A stretch of 64,000 bases of DNA, from positions 62,001 through 126,000 of the forward strand of contig NZ_CP007151.1 of NCBI RefSeq assembly GCF_000830985.1. The letters run 5' to 3'. Shown here piece by piece: positions 42,054 to 52,406 of the stretch; the stretch's first letter is position 1, and each line of letters begins with the position of its first letter. The notes under the pieces were generated by a model. It worked only from the letters and a program-made list of their open reading frames with translations, made no database searches and was not told the origin of the DNA. This DNA is from Marinobacter similis. Its GTDB lineage: Bacteria > Pseudomonadota > Gammaproteobacteria > Pseudomonadales > Oleiphilaceae. Both the position numbers and the translations under genes were made by a program.

Positions 42054-42694
42054 GGCTGTTTTCTGCTCCTGCTGCTGTGGGGTTTGCCCGGTTTTCGCCG
42101 CCCCGGATGGTTGCGACGTGGGGGCGCCGTAGGGACGTGGACGGTGATACCGCGGTGCTGGCCCGGCAATAAGCTGCCCAGGGTCCAGTCTCCTATACGG
42201 TAGCGGATCAGCCGGAGGGTTGGGAAGCCGACCGCAGCGGTCATGCGTCGTACCTGTCGGTTTCGGCCCTCGGTAATGGTCAGCTCCAGCCAGCTGGTGG
42301 GCACCGATTCCCGGTACCTGACCGGCGGTGTTCTGGGCCAGATCTCGGGCTGGTTGAGTCGGCGGGCCTTCGCCGGTGCCGTATTGCCATCCTTGAGCCG
42401 GACGCCGCGCTCGAGTCGGGAGAGAGCGTCATTGGTTATGTCACCCTCCACATGTACCCAGTAGGTTTTAGGCATTTTGGCGGTAGGTGAAGCAATGCGA
42501 TGCTGTAGGGCGCCTTCGCTGGTCAGCAGCAGCAGGCCCTCGGAGTCGTAATCGAGCCGGCCGGCCGGATACACGCCGGGTATCTGAATCCAGTCCGCAA
42601 GGGTCGCCCTGACCGGTTTCCCGCTGTCCTGGCGATCGTCAGTGAACTGGCTGAGTACACGAAAGGGTTTATTGAAGAGAATCAGGTTGGCCAT
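42050..42694 (-). CDS. rluE: 23S rRNA pseudouridine synthase RluE
   Basis: 214 residues, RsuA-type. Catalytic Asp in YPAGRLDYDSEGLLLLT; NKPFRVLSQF at the N-terminus and TEGRNRQVRRMTAAVGFPTLRLIR near the end are characteristic. The S4 domain is absent, as in RluE. It makes pseudouridine at position 2457 of 23S rRNA. The C-terminus is Arg/Pro-rich (APPRRNHPGRRKPGK). First gene of the run down to the GNAT. Confidence 0.9.
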   Translation of the reverse strand: MANLILFNKPFRVLSQFTDDRQDSGKPVRATLADWIQIPGVYPAGRLDYDSEGLLLLTSEGALQHRIASPTAKMPKTYWVHVEGDITNDALSRLERGVRLKDGNTAPAKARRLNQPEIWPRTPPVRYRESVPTSWLELTITEGRNRQVRRMTAAVGFPTLRLIRYRIGDWTLGSLLPGQHRGITVHVPTAPPRRNHPGRRKPGKPHSSRSRKQP

Positions 42695-42920
42695 TACTTC
42701 CAGCGCGTCCGCAGTGATAGGTTGGAGCTCAGCAAAAATATCGATTGCAGGGTTACTTTACCAATGGTGGCCGGCAAAGTCGTTGTGGGGCTATGAGGTC
42801 GGCTACAAAGAGTGCAGGTTTCAGGAGGCAACAGGCAGAGCTGCCTGAATTGGGTTCAGGGTGTCGCAGGGAGAAAGTGCGCAAGCCCGCTTACAGTTTC
42901 ATTATCGCGCACTACATCGT

Positions 42921-42940
42921 CGCCTGCCTCAGGGCAGGCG
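42921..42940 (-). terminator. Hairpin downstream of cspD
   Basis: CGCCTGCC, a TCAG loop and GGCAGGCG form an 8-bp stem in the 272-bp gap between cspD and rluE. There is no U-tract on the minus strand, so rho-independent termination is weak. A second short inverted repeat (CAGGCAG-AG-CTGCCTG) lies at 42832-42847. Confidence 0.35.
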
Positions 42941-42966
42941 TGCCAGGGCCACTTGTCAACGATTGG

Positions 42967-43278
42967 TCAGGCGTTTGCTGCACGCGGCGGGAAATCGCTC
43001 CGACCTGGGTCCGGGTCATCAGTTTTGACCTCCTCTGATGCGCCAGCATTCTCTTGCGTCGCTTTCTGGGGCTGTGCATCGGGGACAATATTGATGGCGT
43101 GGACGCCTTTATCGCTGGGTTTTTTGTCAAAGGTAACGGGTTGGCCAGCCTTCAGTGTCTTGTAGCCGTCCATTTGGACCGATGAAAAGTGGGCAAACAG
43201 ATCGTCACTGCAGCCGTCCTCAATGATGAAACCGTACCCTTTGGCATTGTTGAACCATTTAACCTTGCCTCTTGGCAT
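42967..43278 (-). CDS. cspD: Cold-shock-like protein CspD with extended tail
   Basis: 103 residues. The first 68 form a cold-shock domain with RNA-binding motifs KWFNNAKGYGFI and DLFAHFSSVQMDGYKTL; QMDGYKTLKAGQ is specific to CspD, which inhibits replication in stationary phase in E. coli. The C-terminal 35 residues are an acidic, low-complexity extension (ATQENAGASEEVKTDD) longer than in E. coli CspD. It is divergent from clpS, the same arrangement as in E. coli. Confidence 0.88.
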   Translation of the reverse strand: MPRGKVKWFNNAKGYGFIIEDGCSDDLFAHFSSVQMDGYKTLKAGQPVTFDKKPSDKGVHAINIVPDAQPQKATQENAGASEEVKTDDPDPGRSDFPPRAANA

Positions 43279-43619
43279 GATGAACTCCCCTGTTCATGTG
43301 CTGTCACATTTTATTATTGGTGTTGTGAACATTCCGCTCTATGTCACTGGAAGCGGATTTCGGTTACATAACCCTCATTGATCGGTGCCGGTTACATAAC
43401 ATGCGTTGGAATTTACATTATTTAACAATGCAAGTTAACTTTCGGCCAATCGGCGCGTCGAGTCAATAGTTTCTATTGCCGGAATGTGTGGTTGAAGGCG
43501 GTCTGGAACCGGTATCATGCGCGTATAGTTGAATTCCTCGCGCCCGGTTCTCGACTTAGCTTGAAAACACGGGGTCAGACAACCACATTATGCAAAGGGC
43601 ACCGATAAACCGGTAAAGA
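43279..43619. other. 341-bp cspD-clpS intergenic region
   Basis: No gene found. It must hold the cspD and clpS promoters. A 12-bp sequence CGGTTACATAAC occurs at 43361-43372 and again at 43389-43400; each contains GTTA-CA-TAAC, a palindromic half-site pair. A loose GAACCGG...CCGGTTC inverted repeat is also seen closer to clpS. No clear sigma-70 boxes were recognised. Confidence 0.5.
43361..43400. repeat. Twin 12-bp repeats with palindromic GTTA-N2-TAAC core
   Basis: Two exact copies of CGGTTACATAAC lie 28 bp apart. Both contain a dyad-symmetric core GTTACATAAC. Such a pair usually marks a dimeric regulator binding twice. The regulator is unknown; the flanking genes (cspD, clpS) are stress- and growth-phase-linked. 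Confidence 0.5.
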
Positions 43620-43981
43620 ATGATGCGGACTATCGAAGATTCTCTACTAGTATTTAATCAGGGGGAGGACGAACAACCGGGACGCCAAGACGATCTCAGT
43701 GTTGCGCCCGAAAAACCTGCCCTGAAGCGCCCGGCGCGATTTCGCGTAGTGCTTCTGAATGACGATTACACGCCCATGGATTTTGTTGTGGAAGTGTTGA
43801 TGAAGTTCTTCGGCATGAACGAAGAGAAGGCGACGCAGGTGATGCTGCTCGTCCATACGCAAGGAAAGGCCGTATGTGGGTATATACCCGAGACATCGCA
43901 GAAACGAAGGCAGCACAGGTGAACCAGTATTCCTCGGAATGCGAACATCCGCTGCTTTGCGAGATTGAACGTGCGGACTGA
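43620..43981 (+). CDS. clpS: ATP-dependent Clp protease adaptor ClpS (one frameshift)
   Basis: Restored product about 120 residues. Core [21 protein letters not shown], with [23 protein letters not shown] after repair of one G lost near 43879 (GGGG read as GGG). The substrate-pocket residues Asn-Asp-Asp, Met and His are present. The N-terminal 40 residues form the flexible arm. ClpS delivers N-degron substrates to ClpA, whose gene starts 18 bp downstream. Confidence 0.94.
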
Positions 43982-43999
43982 CAGACGTTGGGGTGGCCC

Positions 44000-46270
44000 A
44001 TGCTGAGTAAAGATCTAGAAATTACGCTGAATACGGCTTTCAAGAGTGCTCGCGACAAGCGTCATGAATTCATGACCGTGGAGCACTTATTGCTGGCCTT
44101 GTTAGATAACGAATCGGCGGTGGGCGTTCTGAAAGCGTGTGGAGCAGATCTCCAGCGACTTCAAGAAGAGCTTATGGAATTCGTAGACTCAACAACACCG
44201 CTCATTCCGAGCAGTGACAGTGAGCGCGAAACCCAGCCTACCCTTGGATTTCAGCGCGTGCTGCAACGGGCTGTATTTCATGTCCAGTCTTCCGGCAAGA
44301 AGGAAGTGACTGGCGCTAACGTTTTGGTTGCTATCTTCAGTGAGCAGGAGAGCCAAGCGGTCTACGTTCTGAAGAAGCAGAACATTGCTCGTATTGATGT
44401 GGTTAACTTCGTGTCCCACGGCATCTCCAGGGTGCAGGGTGCGGAAGACCAGGAGGGCCATGATCAGGCCGCTCCGGATGAAACCGGTGAAGAAGGCGGG
44501 CATTCCAAGCCGCTGGAAAGCTACGCCACCAATCTCAATGAGCAAGCTCGCCAGGGGCGGATTGATCCGCTGATTGGGCGAGAGCACGAGGTTGAACGGG
44601 TAGTACAGATCCTGGTTCGGCGCCGGAAAAATAACCCGCTTCTGGTCGGTGAGGCCGGTGTCGGCAAGACTGCGATCGCCGAAGGTTTGGCTAAGCGCAT
44701 CGTCGATGGCCAGGTGCCGGATATCATTTCCGACGCGGTGGTCTACTCATTGGACCTCGGCGCACTGCTGGCCGGCACCAAGTACCGGGGCGATTTTGAA
44801 AAGCGCCTTAAAGGCCTGTTGGCTGAGCTGAAAAAAGAGCAGCACGCGATCCTGTTCATCGATGAGATCCACACCATCATCGGGGCTGGTTCCGCGTCTG
44901 GTGGCGTGATGGATGCCTCCAACCTGCTCAAGCCCATGCTGAGCTCGGGCGAGATCCGCTGCATCGGTTCAACAACTTTCCAGGAATTCCGTGGAATTTT
45001 TGAGAAAGACAGCGCCCTGGCGCGTCGTTTCCAGAAGATCGACGTGAACGAGCCAAGTGTTGAAGACACGTATCAGATCCTGAAGGGGTTGAAGCCCAAC
45101 TTCGAAAAGCACCACGATCTGAAATACACCGACAAGGCCCTTCGAGTTGCGGCGGAACTGGCCGACCGCTACATCACTGACCGTCATCTGCCCGATAAGG
45201 CCATCGACGTCATTGACGAAGCGGGCGCACGGCAACGTCTGCAGCCGGAGAATAAGCGCAAGAAGGCTATCGATGTGACCGACATCGAAGATGTGGTGGC
45301 CAACATCGCGCGGATTCCGCCGAAGAACGTATCCACCAGCGACAAGGATCTGCTCCGCAACCTGGAGCGCGACCTGAAAATGGTTGTCTTTGGCCAGGAT
45401 CCGGCCATCGAGTCCCTGTCCACGGCTATCAAGTTGGCGCGTGCCGGGCTGAAAGCGCCGGAGAAACCGGAAGGGGCGTTCCTGTTTGCCGGTCCGACTG
45501 GTGTCGGTAAAACCGAAGTCACCAAGCAGTTGGCGAAAGTGCTGGGCATCGAGCTGGTTCGATTCGATATGTCCGAGTACATGGAGCGGCATACCGTGTC
45601 ACGCCTGATTGGTGCGCCTCCGGGGTACGTAGGTTACGACCAGGGTGGTCTGCTGACCGAATCGGTCAACAAGCATCCGCACTGCGTGCTGCTGCTGGAT
45701 GAGATCGAAAAAGCCCATCCGGAAGTGTTCAACCTGCTGTTGCAGGTGATGGACCACGGCACCCTGACTGACAACAACGGCCGCAAGGCGGACTTCCGCC
45801 ATGTGATCCTGGTGATGACAACGAACGCGGGGGCAGAAAGTATGGCTCGCCGTTCCATCGGCTTCAGCGAGCAGGATCACAGCACTGACGGCATGGAGAT
45901 TATCAGCAAGACCTTCACGCCGGAGTTCCGCAACCGTCTGGATGGCATCATCCAGTTTGCCGATCTGCAGAAGGAGACCATCACTCACGTGGTCGACAAG
46001 TTCCTCACCGAGCTGCAGGCGCAGTTGGATGAGAAGCATGTTGTCCTGCATGTGGATGAGGACGCCAAGGTGTGGCTGGCAGAGAAGGGTTATGATGTCA
46101 CTATGGGGGCACGGCCGATGTCCCGCTTGATTCAGGACAAGATCAAGCGACCGCTGGCCGAGCAGATCCTGTTTGGGCGCCTTTCTGAGAAGGGCGGGGA
46201 TGTGTTCATCCATCTGCGCGATGATGAGCTGGTCTTCGATTATGAGGACGAGCCAGCAGAGGCGGTGTAA
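44000..46270 (+). CDS. clpA: ATP-dependent Clp protease ATP-binding subunit ClpA
   Basis: About 756 residues, two AAA+ modules. N-domain ([20 protein letters not shown]), then D1 with Walker [13 protein letters not shown] and Walker [11 protein letters not shown], and D2 with [14 protein letters not shown] and [18 protein letters not shown]-type ClpP-binding loop ([10 protein letters not shown]) is present, so it can dock ClpP, not encoded in the window. It unfolds N-degron and other substrates. Frame intact. Confidence 0.97.
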   Translation: MLSKDLEITLNTAFKSARDKRHEFMTVEHLLLALLDNESAVGVLKACGADLQRLQEELMEFVDSTTPLIPSSDSERETQPTLGFQRVLQRAVFHVQSSGKKEVTGANVLVAIFSEQESQAVYVLKKQNIARIDVVNFVSHGISRVQGAEDQEGHDQAAPDETGEEGGHSKPLESYATNLNEQARQGRIDPLIGREHEVERVVQILVRRRKNNPLLVGEAGVGKTAIAEGLAKRIVDGQVPDIISDAVVYSLDLGALLAGTKYRGDFEKRLKGLLAELKKEQHAILFIDEIHTIIGAGSASGGVMDASNLLKPMLSSGEIRCIGSTTFQEFRGIFEKDSALARRFQKIDVNEPSVEDTYQILKGLKPNFEKHHDLKYTDKALRVAAELADRYITDRHLPDKAIDVIDEAGARQRLQPENKRKKAIDVTDIEDVVANIARIPPKNVSTSDKDLLRNLERDLKMVVFGQDPAIESLSTAIKLARAGLKAPEKPEGAFLFAGPTGVGKTEVTKQLAKVLGIELVRFDMSEYMERHTVSRLIGAPPGYVGYDQGGLLTESVNKHPHCVLLLDEIEKAHPEVFNLLLQVMDHGTLTDNNGRKADFRHVILVMTTNAGAESMARRSIGFSEQDHSTDGMEIISKTFTPEFRNRLDGIIQFADLQKETITHVVDKFLTELQAQLDEKHVVLHVDEDAKVWLAEKGYDVTMGARPMSRLIQDKIKRPLAEQILFGRLSEKGGDVFIHLRDDELVFDYEDEPAEAV

Positions 46271-46293
46271 GAAACCGGCACTCTGTAAGCAAT

Positions 46294-46326
46294 AAAAAAC
46301 CGCTGCCTATGGCAGCGGTTTTTTTA
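46294..46326 (+). terminator. Intrinsic terminator downstream of clpA
   Basis: CCGCTGCC, TAT, GGCAGCGG stem at 46300-46318 flanked by AAAAA on the left and a run of seven T on the right. Strong terminator for clpA; could act in both directions. Confidence 0.92.
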
Positions 46327-46353
46327 TATCGGCGACTAACTGTTTTTACCAAC

Positions 46354-46377
46354 AAAAAAGCCCCGGGCGGGGCTTTT
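46354..46377 (-). terminator. Intrinsic terminator downstream of infA
   Basis: GCCCC, GGGC, GGGGC stem at 46360-46373 with six A on the left, read as a U-tract on the minus strand. It lies 20 bp after the infA stop, pointing toward clpA. Confidence 0.85.
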
Positions 46378-46393
46378 CAGATGTCAGTCGGCC

Positions 46394-46612
46394 TTAACGG
46401 GCGCGGTACACAATGCGGCCCTTGCTCAGGTCATAGGGAGTCAGCTCAACCTTGACCTTGTCGCCGGTCAGGATGCGGATGTAGTTTTTGCGCATCTTTC
46501 CGGAGATATGAGCAGTCACCACGTGACCGTTGCTGAGTTCAACACGGAACATGGTATTTGGAAGGGTATCGATAATGACGCCTTCCATTTCAATGACATC
46601 TGATTTCGCCAT
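46394..46612 (-). CDS. infA: Translation initiation factor IF-1
   Basis: 72 residues, OB fold, near identical to other IF-1 proteins: [20 protein letters not shown], then [19 protein letters not shown] and [14 protein letters not shown]. It binds the ribosomal A site in initiation. Located between clpA and bpt, the usual gammaproteobacterial setting. Confidence 0.98.
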   Translation of the reverse strand: MAKSDVIEMEGVIIDTLPNTMFRVELSNGHVVTAHISGKMRKNYIRILTGDKVKVELTPYDLSKGRIVYRAR

Positions 46613-46694
46613 TCAGTAGAAACCTCTCGTGGAATGTACTTCTCGTGATTTTAAATTGCGCAATTCTGCCTGATTTATCAGCCTTTGGCAAAAA

Positions 46695-47408
46695 TCAGTT
46701 TAACTCCATGGGCAGCCATTGCCCTTCCCGCAAGGCTTCAATGGGCTGGAATCGGGTTTTGTAGTTCATTTTCCGGCATTCCCGAATCCAGTAGCCCAGG
46801 TAAAGATGGGGCAGACCCCGTCGCTTGGCTTCCTCGATTTGCCACAAAATGGCGAAAGTGCCGAGGCTTCGGTGCTCAAGCGAAGGTTTGAAAATGGTAT
46901 AGATAGCGGAAAGACCGTCGTCGAGCAGATCAACCGCTGCCAGGCCAATCAACTCATGGTTCAGGCGAATCTCCAGGAACCAGGAATCGGTGGCGCCTTC
47001 CACCAGGAACGAAGAAAACTGTTCCGGGGAGGGCGGGTACATGTCACCGTCCTTATGGCGCTCTTCGATGTAGCGGGCATACAGCCGGTAATAGTGTTCG
47101 TTAAACCGGGCCGGAACCAGGCTGTATTCCAGGTCCTCGTTCTTGCGTAGTACTCGCTTCTGGTTCCGGTCGGGCTCAAAGTCATCCACTTTCAGGCGAA
47201 CGGGAATGCAGGCGTTACAGTTTTCGCAGTGGGGGCGGTAGTAGTGTGAGCCACTACGACGAAAACCGAGGGCGGTAAGCTGGCTGTACAGTTTCTTGTC
47301 GATGTGAGCCCGCGGATCCACAAACATGGTGGTCGCTTCTCGATCCGGAAGGTAGCTGCAATCGTGAGGTGGGGTTGCGAAGAACACCAATGTTCTAAGA
47401 TTGCTCAT
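46695..47408 (-). CDS. bpt: Aspartate/glutamate leucyltransferase Bpt
   Basis: 237 residues, Bpt/Ate family. N-terminal Cys motif in FFATPPHDCSYLPDREAT and HCENCNACIPVRL; the acyltransferase core has GTFAILWQIEEAKRRGLPHL. It adds Leu to proteins starting with Asp or Glu, making them ClpS substrates. Its start (MSNLRTLVFFATPP) directly abuts the aat stop, so both transferases are coexpressed. Confidence 0.93.
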   Translation of the reverse strand: MSNLRTLVFFATPPHDCSYLPDREATTMFVDPRAHIDKKLYSQLTALGFRRSGSHYYRPHCENCNACIPVRLKVDDFEPDRNQKRVLRKNEDLEYSLVPARFNEHYYRLYARYIEERHKDGDMYPPSPEQFSSFLVEGATDSWFLEIRLNHELIGLAAVDLLDDGLSAIYTIFKPSLEHRSLGTFAILWQIEEAKRRGLPHLYLGYWIRECRKMNYKTRFQPIEALREGQWLPMELN

Positions 47409-48121
47409 TCACGCCTCCGGCCCAGACCATTGCCAGCGGATTTTCCAGTCACGTTGGTTCGGTTTTCGATCAACGCATGCCCTGAGTATAGATAAAAACT
47501 CGCTGCGTGAAATGGTTCGCGCCCCCATAGTCAGCAGGTGTCGGCTCTCGACCTGACAGTCCATGATCCTGTAATCCCACTCCTGAAGCTGGTGGGCCAA
47601 GTGCACCATCAACACCTTGGAGGCGTTGGTTTCCAGTGAAAACATGGACTCCCCGAAAAAACATTGCCCAATTGCGAGCCCATACATGCCACCGGCGAGT
47701 TCGCCGGACTGATTCCAGACTTCAATGGAGTGGGCCACACCCTGCCGGTGCAGTTCGGAGAAGCTGGCGATCATGTCTTCGGTAATCCAGGTGCCCTCTG
47801 CCCGTGTGGTCGCACACAGGCGAATAACCCGGCCGAAGCCTGATCGGCGGTAACCTGAAAGCGACCCTGATTCAGGGTTCGGCGCAAGCTACGGGATACG
47901 TGGATGTCTCCGGGCAACAATACGCAGCGTGGATCGGGGGACCACCAGAGGATGGGCTGGTCATCGCTGTACCAGGGGAATATGCCATTTCGGTAGGCAA
48001 GGAGGAGTCGTTCGGTGGACAGATCTCCGCCGAGAGCCAACAGCCCATCGGGGTCGTCCAGTGCTTCATCTACAGGAGGGAACCAGAGTTGGTCCGGGTC
48101 AAGCCAAGGTAGTGAGGTCAT
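47409..48121 (-). CDS. aat: Leucyl/phenylalanyl-tRNA--protein transferase Aat (one frameshift)
   Basis: Restored product about 237 residues. Motifs: [40 protein letters not shown], and [20 protein letters not shown], then FFGESMFS. One T is lost near 47837 (TTT read as TT on the coding strand), in [11 protein letters not shown]. It attaches Leu or Phe to N-terminal Lys, Arg or Met, creating primary N-degrons read by ClpS. Confidence 0.93.
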
Positions 48122-48176
48122 CCTGCTCCACTGAGGAAGTCAAACTGAGTGGTATCTACTTCCGTGTTTGGACCCG

Positions 48177-48269
48177 TGGCAATCTATCGCTGAAACACGC
48201 TGTGAATACGTCCGTGTACGCTTGGCTACGCCATCCATGGCTCCGCACAGTTTCAACGATAGATTCCCA
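48177..48269. repeat. Palindromic intergenic element, about 93 bp, with 21-bp imperfect inverted ends
   Basis: Between trxB and aat. The left arm starts at 48177 and the right arm ends at 48269; the arms match at 19 of 21 positions when one is reverse-complemented (core AATCTATCG, then TGAAAC). Inside, GCCAT-CC-ATGGC at 48230-48241 makes a second stem. This resembles interspersed REP/MITE-like palindromes of gammaproteobacteria; I recall similar repeats in Marinobacter relatives but found no second copy in this window. Confidence 0.6.
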
Positions 48270-48310
48270 CAGGTCCTTTCAAGTTATTGATGGTGCGTCC
48301 CCAGTTTAGT

Positions 48311-49396
<1,086 letters not shown>

Positions 49397-49400
49397 CTAT

Positions 49401-50312
49401 TTACTCAAGGACAGAGACGGTCGCCAGAAGTTGCCGAACCCGCTCGGCGCTCTTGCCGGACTCACCCTGTTCCAGGCGGTGCTCAGCAATTGAGGGGAAC
49501 ACGGTCTGGATGTCGTCGGGCAGCACGTGCTGGCGGCCTTCCATCAGGGCCCAGGCCTTGGCAGCGCGCACCAGGCCAAGGCCTGCGCGGGGAGACAGGC
49601 CGTACAGCAGGCCTGGCATGCGCCGGCTTTGTTCCAGCAAGCGCTGAACATAGTCGAGTAGGGCGGGGCTGGCTTTAACCTGGCTGACCGCATCCTGCAG
49701 TGTTGCCAGTTCGGCCTGGGGCAGCATCGCCTTGAGCCGGTCGGTCATTACTTTGCGGTCTTCGCCTTCAAGCAGTTCCCGCTCCGCTCGCGGGTCCGGG
49801 TAACCCAGGCGCAGGCGCATCAGAAAACGGTCAAGCTGTGATTCGGGCAGCGGGAAGGTGCCGCCCTGTTCAATGGGATTCTGGGTGGCAATGACGAAAA
49901 ACGGCTGGGGCAGCGGGCGAGTCTCGCCCTCAATCGAAACCTGGCGCTCTTCCATGGCTTCGAGCAGCGCGCTCTGGGTGCGCGGTGACGCCCGGTTGAT
50001 TTCGTCCGCAAGCACCACCTGGGCAAAGATCGGGCCCGGGTGGAACACCAGGCTGCCCGCTTCCTTGTCGTACATGGAATAGCCCAGTACGTCGGCAGGC
50101 AACAAATCATTGGTGAACTGGATACGCTGATAGCTCAGGCCCATGATTTTGGCGAGCGCATGTGACAGGGTGGTCTTACCCATGCCGGGAATGTCTTCGA
50201 TCAGCAGGTGGCCGCGAGCGAGCAGGCCGCACATGGCCAGGCGCACCTGCTGATCCTTTCCAAGCAGTATCTGGTTCAGCTCGTGAACAACGGTATCAAT
50301 CAGTTTCTTCAT
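49401..50312 (-). CDS. MoxR-family AAA+ ATPase
   Basis: 303 residues. Walker A DIPGMGKTTLSHALA, Walker B QVVLADEINRASPRTQ, sensor 1 FFVIATQNPIEQGG and sensor 2 GLSPRAGLGLVRAAK. MoxR ATPases are chaperones for metal insertion or complex assembly, usually beside DUF58 and von Willebrand genes. Here none is visible; instead trxB lies downstream and aguB upstream with an 8-bp gap. Start MKKLIDTVVHELNQILLGK is family-like. Confidence 0.87.
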   Translation of the reverse strand: MKKLIDTVVHELNQILLGKDQQVRLAMCGLLARGHLLIEDIPGMGKTTLSHALAKIMGLSYQRIQFTNDLLPADVLGYSMYDKEAGSLVFHPGPIFAQVVLADEINRASPRTQSALLEAMEERQVSIEGETRPLPQPFFVIATQNPIEQGGTFPLPESQLDRFLMRLRLGYPDPRAERELLEGEDRKVMTDRLKAMLPQAELATLQDAVSQVKASPALLDYVQRLLEQSRRMPGLLYGLSPRAGLGLVRAAKAWALMEGRQHVLPDDIQTVFPSIAEHRLEQGESGKSAERVRQLLATVSVLE

Positions 50313-50319
50313 TCCGGGG

Positions 50320-51243
50320 TCAGTCCCTTACGCGTTTGAGGATGTCGCTGTACGCATCGATGCGACGGTCTCTCAAATACGGCCAGATGCGGCGGACCGA
50401 TTCACTTCGGGTTCGGTCGATGGTGACGCTCAGAATGCATTCGCTGGATTCGTCGGCGCGGGCGAGGAATTCGCCCTGAGGACCACAGACAAAACTGTTA
50501 CCCCAAAAACGGATGCCATCCGATTGTCTGGAGGGATCCGGCTCGGTGCCGACCCGGTTCGGGGCAACCACGGGCAGATTATTGGCGACCGCATGGCCTC
50601 GCTGCACCGTCACCCAGGCTTCAAGCTGACGCGCCTGCTCGTCCGGGTCGTCGGTCACGTCCCAGCCAATGGCCGTGGGGTAAATAAGGATTTCGGCGCC
50701 GGCTAGTGCCATCAGGCGCGCAGCCTCGGGATACCACTGATCCCAGCACACCAGTACGCCCAGTTTGCCAACAGAGGTCTCAATCGGGGTGAAGCCGCTG
50801 CGACCATCGTTGAATTCGGCATCGCCGGGGGTGAAGTAAAACTTCTCGTAAAAACCCGGGTCGTCCGGTATGTGCATTTTCCGGTACATGCCCGCCAGTG
50901 AGCCGTCGGATTCAAACACCACTGCGGTGTTGTGGTAGACACCATTCATCCGGCGTTCGAAGATGGAGCCAACCAGAACGACGCCGAGTTCATTCGCCAG
51001 GCTGGAAAGGCGCTCGCTGGTAGGGCCTGGAATCGGCTCGGCCAGCTCGAATACATCGGTGTCTTCGGTTTGGCAGAAATAGAGCGTGGCGTGAAGCTCT
51101 TGTAGCACAACCAGGTTGGCGCCATTGGCGACGGCTTCGCGCACCAGTTTTTCGGTAGTAGCGAGACTCGCTGCCTTATCGGAACTGCATGCCTGCTGGA
51201 TAGCGGCCAGGTTCAACAGTTGACTGTCGTGGCGGCTGCTCAT
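50320..51243 (-). CDS. aguB: N-carbamoylputrescine amidohydrolase AguB
   Basis: About 307 residues, nitrilase superfamily. Catalytic Glu in VVLQELHATLYF, Lys in YRKMHIPDDPGFYEK and Cys in VLVCWDQWYPEAARLM. It converts N-carbamoylputrescine to putrescine. Start MSSRHDSQLLNLAAIQQAC at 51243 overlaps the aguA stop, coupling the two steps of the pathway. Confidence 0.93.
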   Translation of the reverse strand: MSSRHDSQLLNLAAIQQACSSDKAASLATTEKLVREAVANGANLVVLQELHATLYFCQTEDTDVFELAEPIPGPTSERLSSLANELGVVLVGSIFERRMNGVYHNTAVVFESDGSLAGMYRKMHIPDDPGFYEKFYFTPGDAEFNDGRSGFTPIETSVGKLGVLVCWDQWYPEAARLMALAGAEILIYPTAIGWDVTDDPDEQARQLEAWVTVQRGHAVANNLPVVAPNRVGTEPDPSRQSDGIRFWGNSFVCGPQGEFLARADESSECILSVTIDRTRSESVRRIWPYLRDRRIDAYSDILKRVRD

Positions 51244-52292
51244 GAGGCGACAACTCCTTCGGGAATTTGCATGGTGACGCAATGCAGGCTGCCATGCTGC
51301 AAAACCAGCGCCCGACAATTAATGGGCACTATTTCCCGGTCCGGGAACAGGTCCGCCATGATGCTGATGGCGTCTTCATCCTGTGGTGCGCCATAGATGG
51401 GCAGCAGAAGGGCGCCATTGATGATCAGAAAGTTTGCGTAGGTGGCCGGAAGCCGGGTGCCTTCGTCGTCGTGAATAGGATCGGGCAAGGGCAGGGCAGT
51501 CAGCTGATAGGGCGAACCGTCGCGCTGGCGGAATTCCCGCAGTTCTTCAGCCATGGCCGACAGGGCACCATAGTGCTCGTCTTCCGGGTTGTCACAGGCC
51601 ACGTAACAGATACGGTCCGGGCTGCAGAACCGCGCCAGGGTATCGACGTGGCTGTCGGTATCGTCGCCAGCCAGGAAGCCGTGGTTGAGCCAGAGCACGC
51701 GATCGGCACCCAGTTGGTCGAACAACAGCTGTTCGATAGCGGCGCGATCATGGGCCGGATTCCGGGTCGGTGTCAGCAAGCATTCGCTGGTGGTGAGCAA
51801 CGTGCCTTCACCATCGGATTCAACGGAGCCGCCCTCCAATATGAAATCCACCGCTTCCAGAGGTGTGGTCCCAAAAGCGCCGGCATTGGCCAGGTGGCGA
51901 TTGAGGGCGTCGTCTTTTTCCCAGGGAAACTTCCCGCCCCAGGCGTTGAAACGAAAGTCCAGCAGGGTCAAACCATCGTCCGTCTGCACCGCCAGCGGGC
52001 CATGATCCCGGGCCCAGGTATCGTTGGCGGGCGCAGGAACGCACACGGCTCGTCCCGGCAGCCCCTGTTCGCGGGCGAAGCGATTCAGAGTCTGTTCCAG
52101 TTCCTGGACTCGAACCACATGTTCGCAGCTGATCAGCAGATGCTCGAAACGCAGCACCGCTTCAGCAATGGCTATGAAGACGGGTTCAACCTGGTCGAGA
52201 ACAGCAGCCCAGTCCGTTCCCGGATGCGGCCAGGTCAGCATTACTGCGCTTTGCGGAGCCCATTCTGCGGGCATCACACGTCTGGATGTCAC
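51240..52292 (-). CDS. aguA: Agmatine deiminase AguA
   Basis: 350 residues, PAD-like pentein fold. Motifs WPHPGTDWAA, NDTWARDHGPL, NAWGGKFPWEKDD, ILEGGSVESDGEGTLLTT and the C-terminal catalytic Cys in LQHGSLHCVTMQIPEG. It deiminates agmatine to N-carbamoylputrescine, then AguB acts. Arginine decarboxylase is not in the window. Confidence 0.95.
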   Translation of the reverse strand: MTSRRVMPAEWAPQSAVMLTWPHPGTDWAAVLDQVEPVFIAIAEAVLRFEHLLISCEHVVRVQELEQTLNRFAREQGLPGRAVCVPAPANDTWARDHGPLAVQTDDGLTLLDFRFNAWGGKFPWEKDDALNRHLANAGAFGTTPLEAVDFILEGGSVESDGEGTLLTTSECLLTPTRNPAHDRAAIEQLLFDQLGADRVLWLNHGFLAGDDTDSHVDTLARFCSPDRICYVACDNPEDEHYGALSAMAEELREFRQRDGSPYQLTALPLPDPIHDDEGTRLPATYANFLIINGALLLPIYGAPQDEDAISIMADLFPDREIVPINCRALVLQHGSLHCVTMQIPEGVVAS

Positions 52293-52406
52293 TTTACTGC
52301 CACCTTAAATCGTAAAAGCCGCCATTCTAACCAAAACAGGCGTCAAAACATCAGGGGCGATGCCAGCAATGGCATGCCCGTCCAGGTTGTTGGACTGTAA
52401 CAGAGT

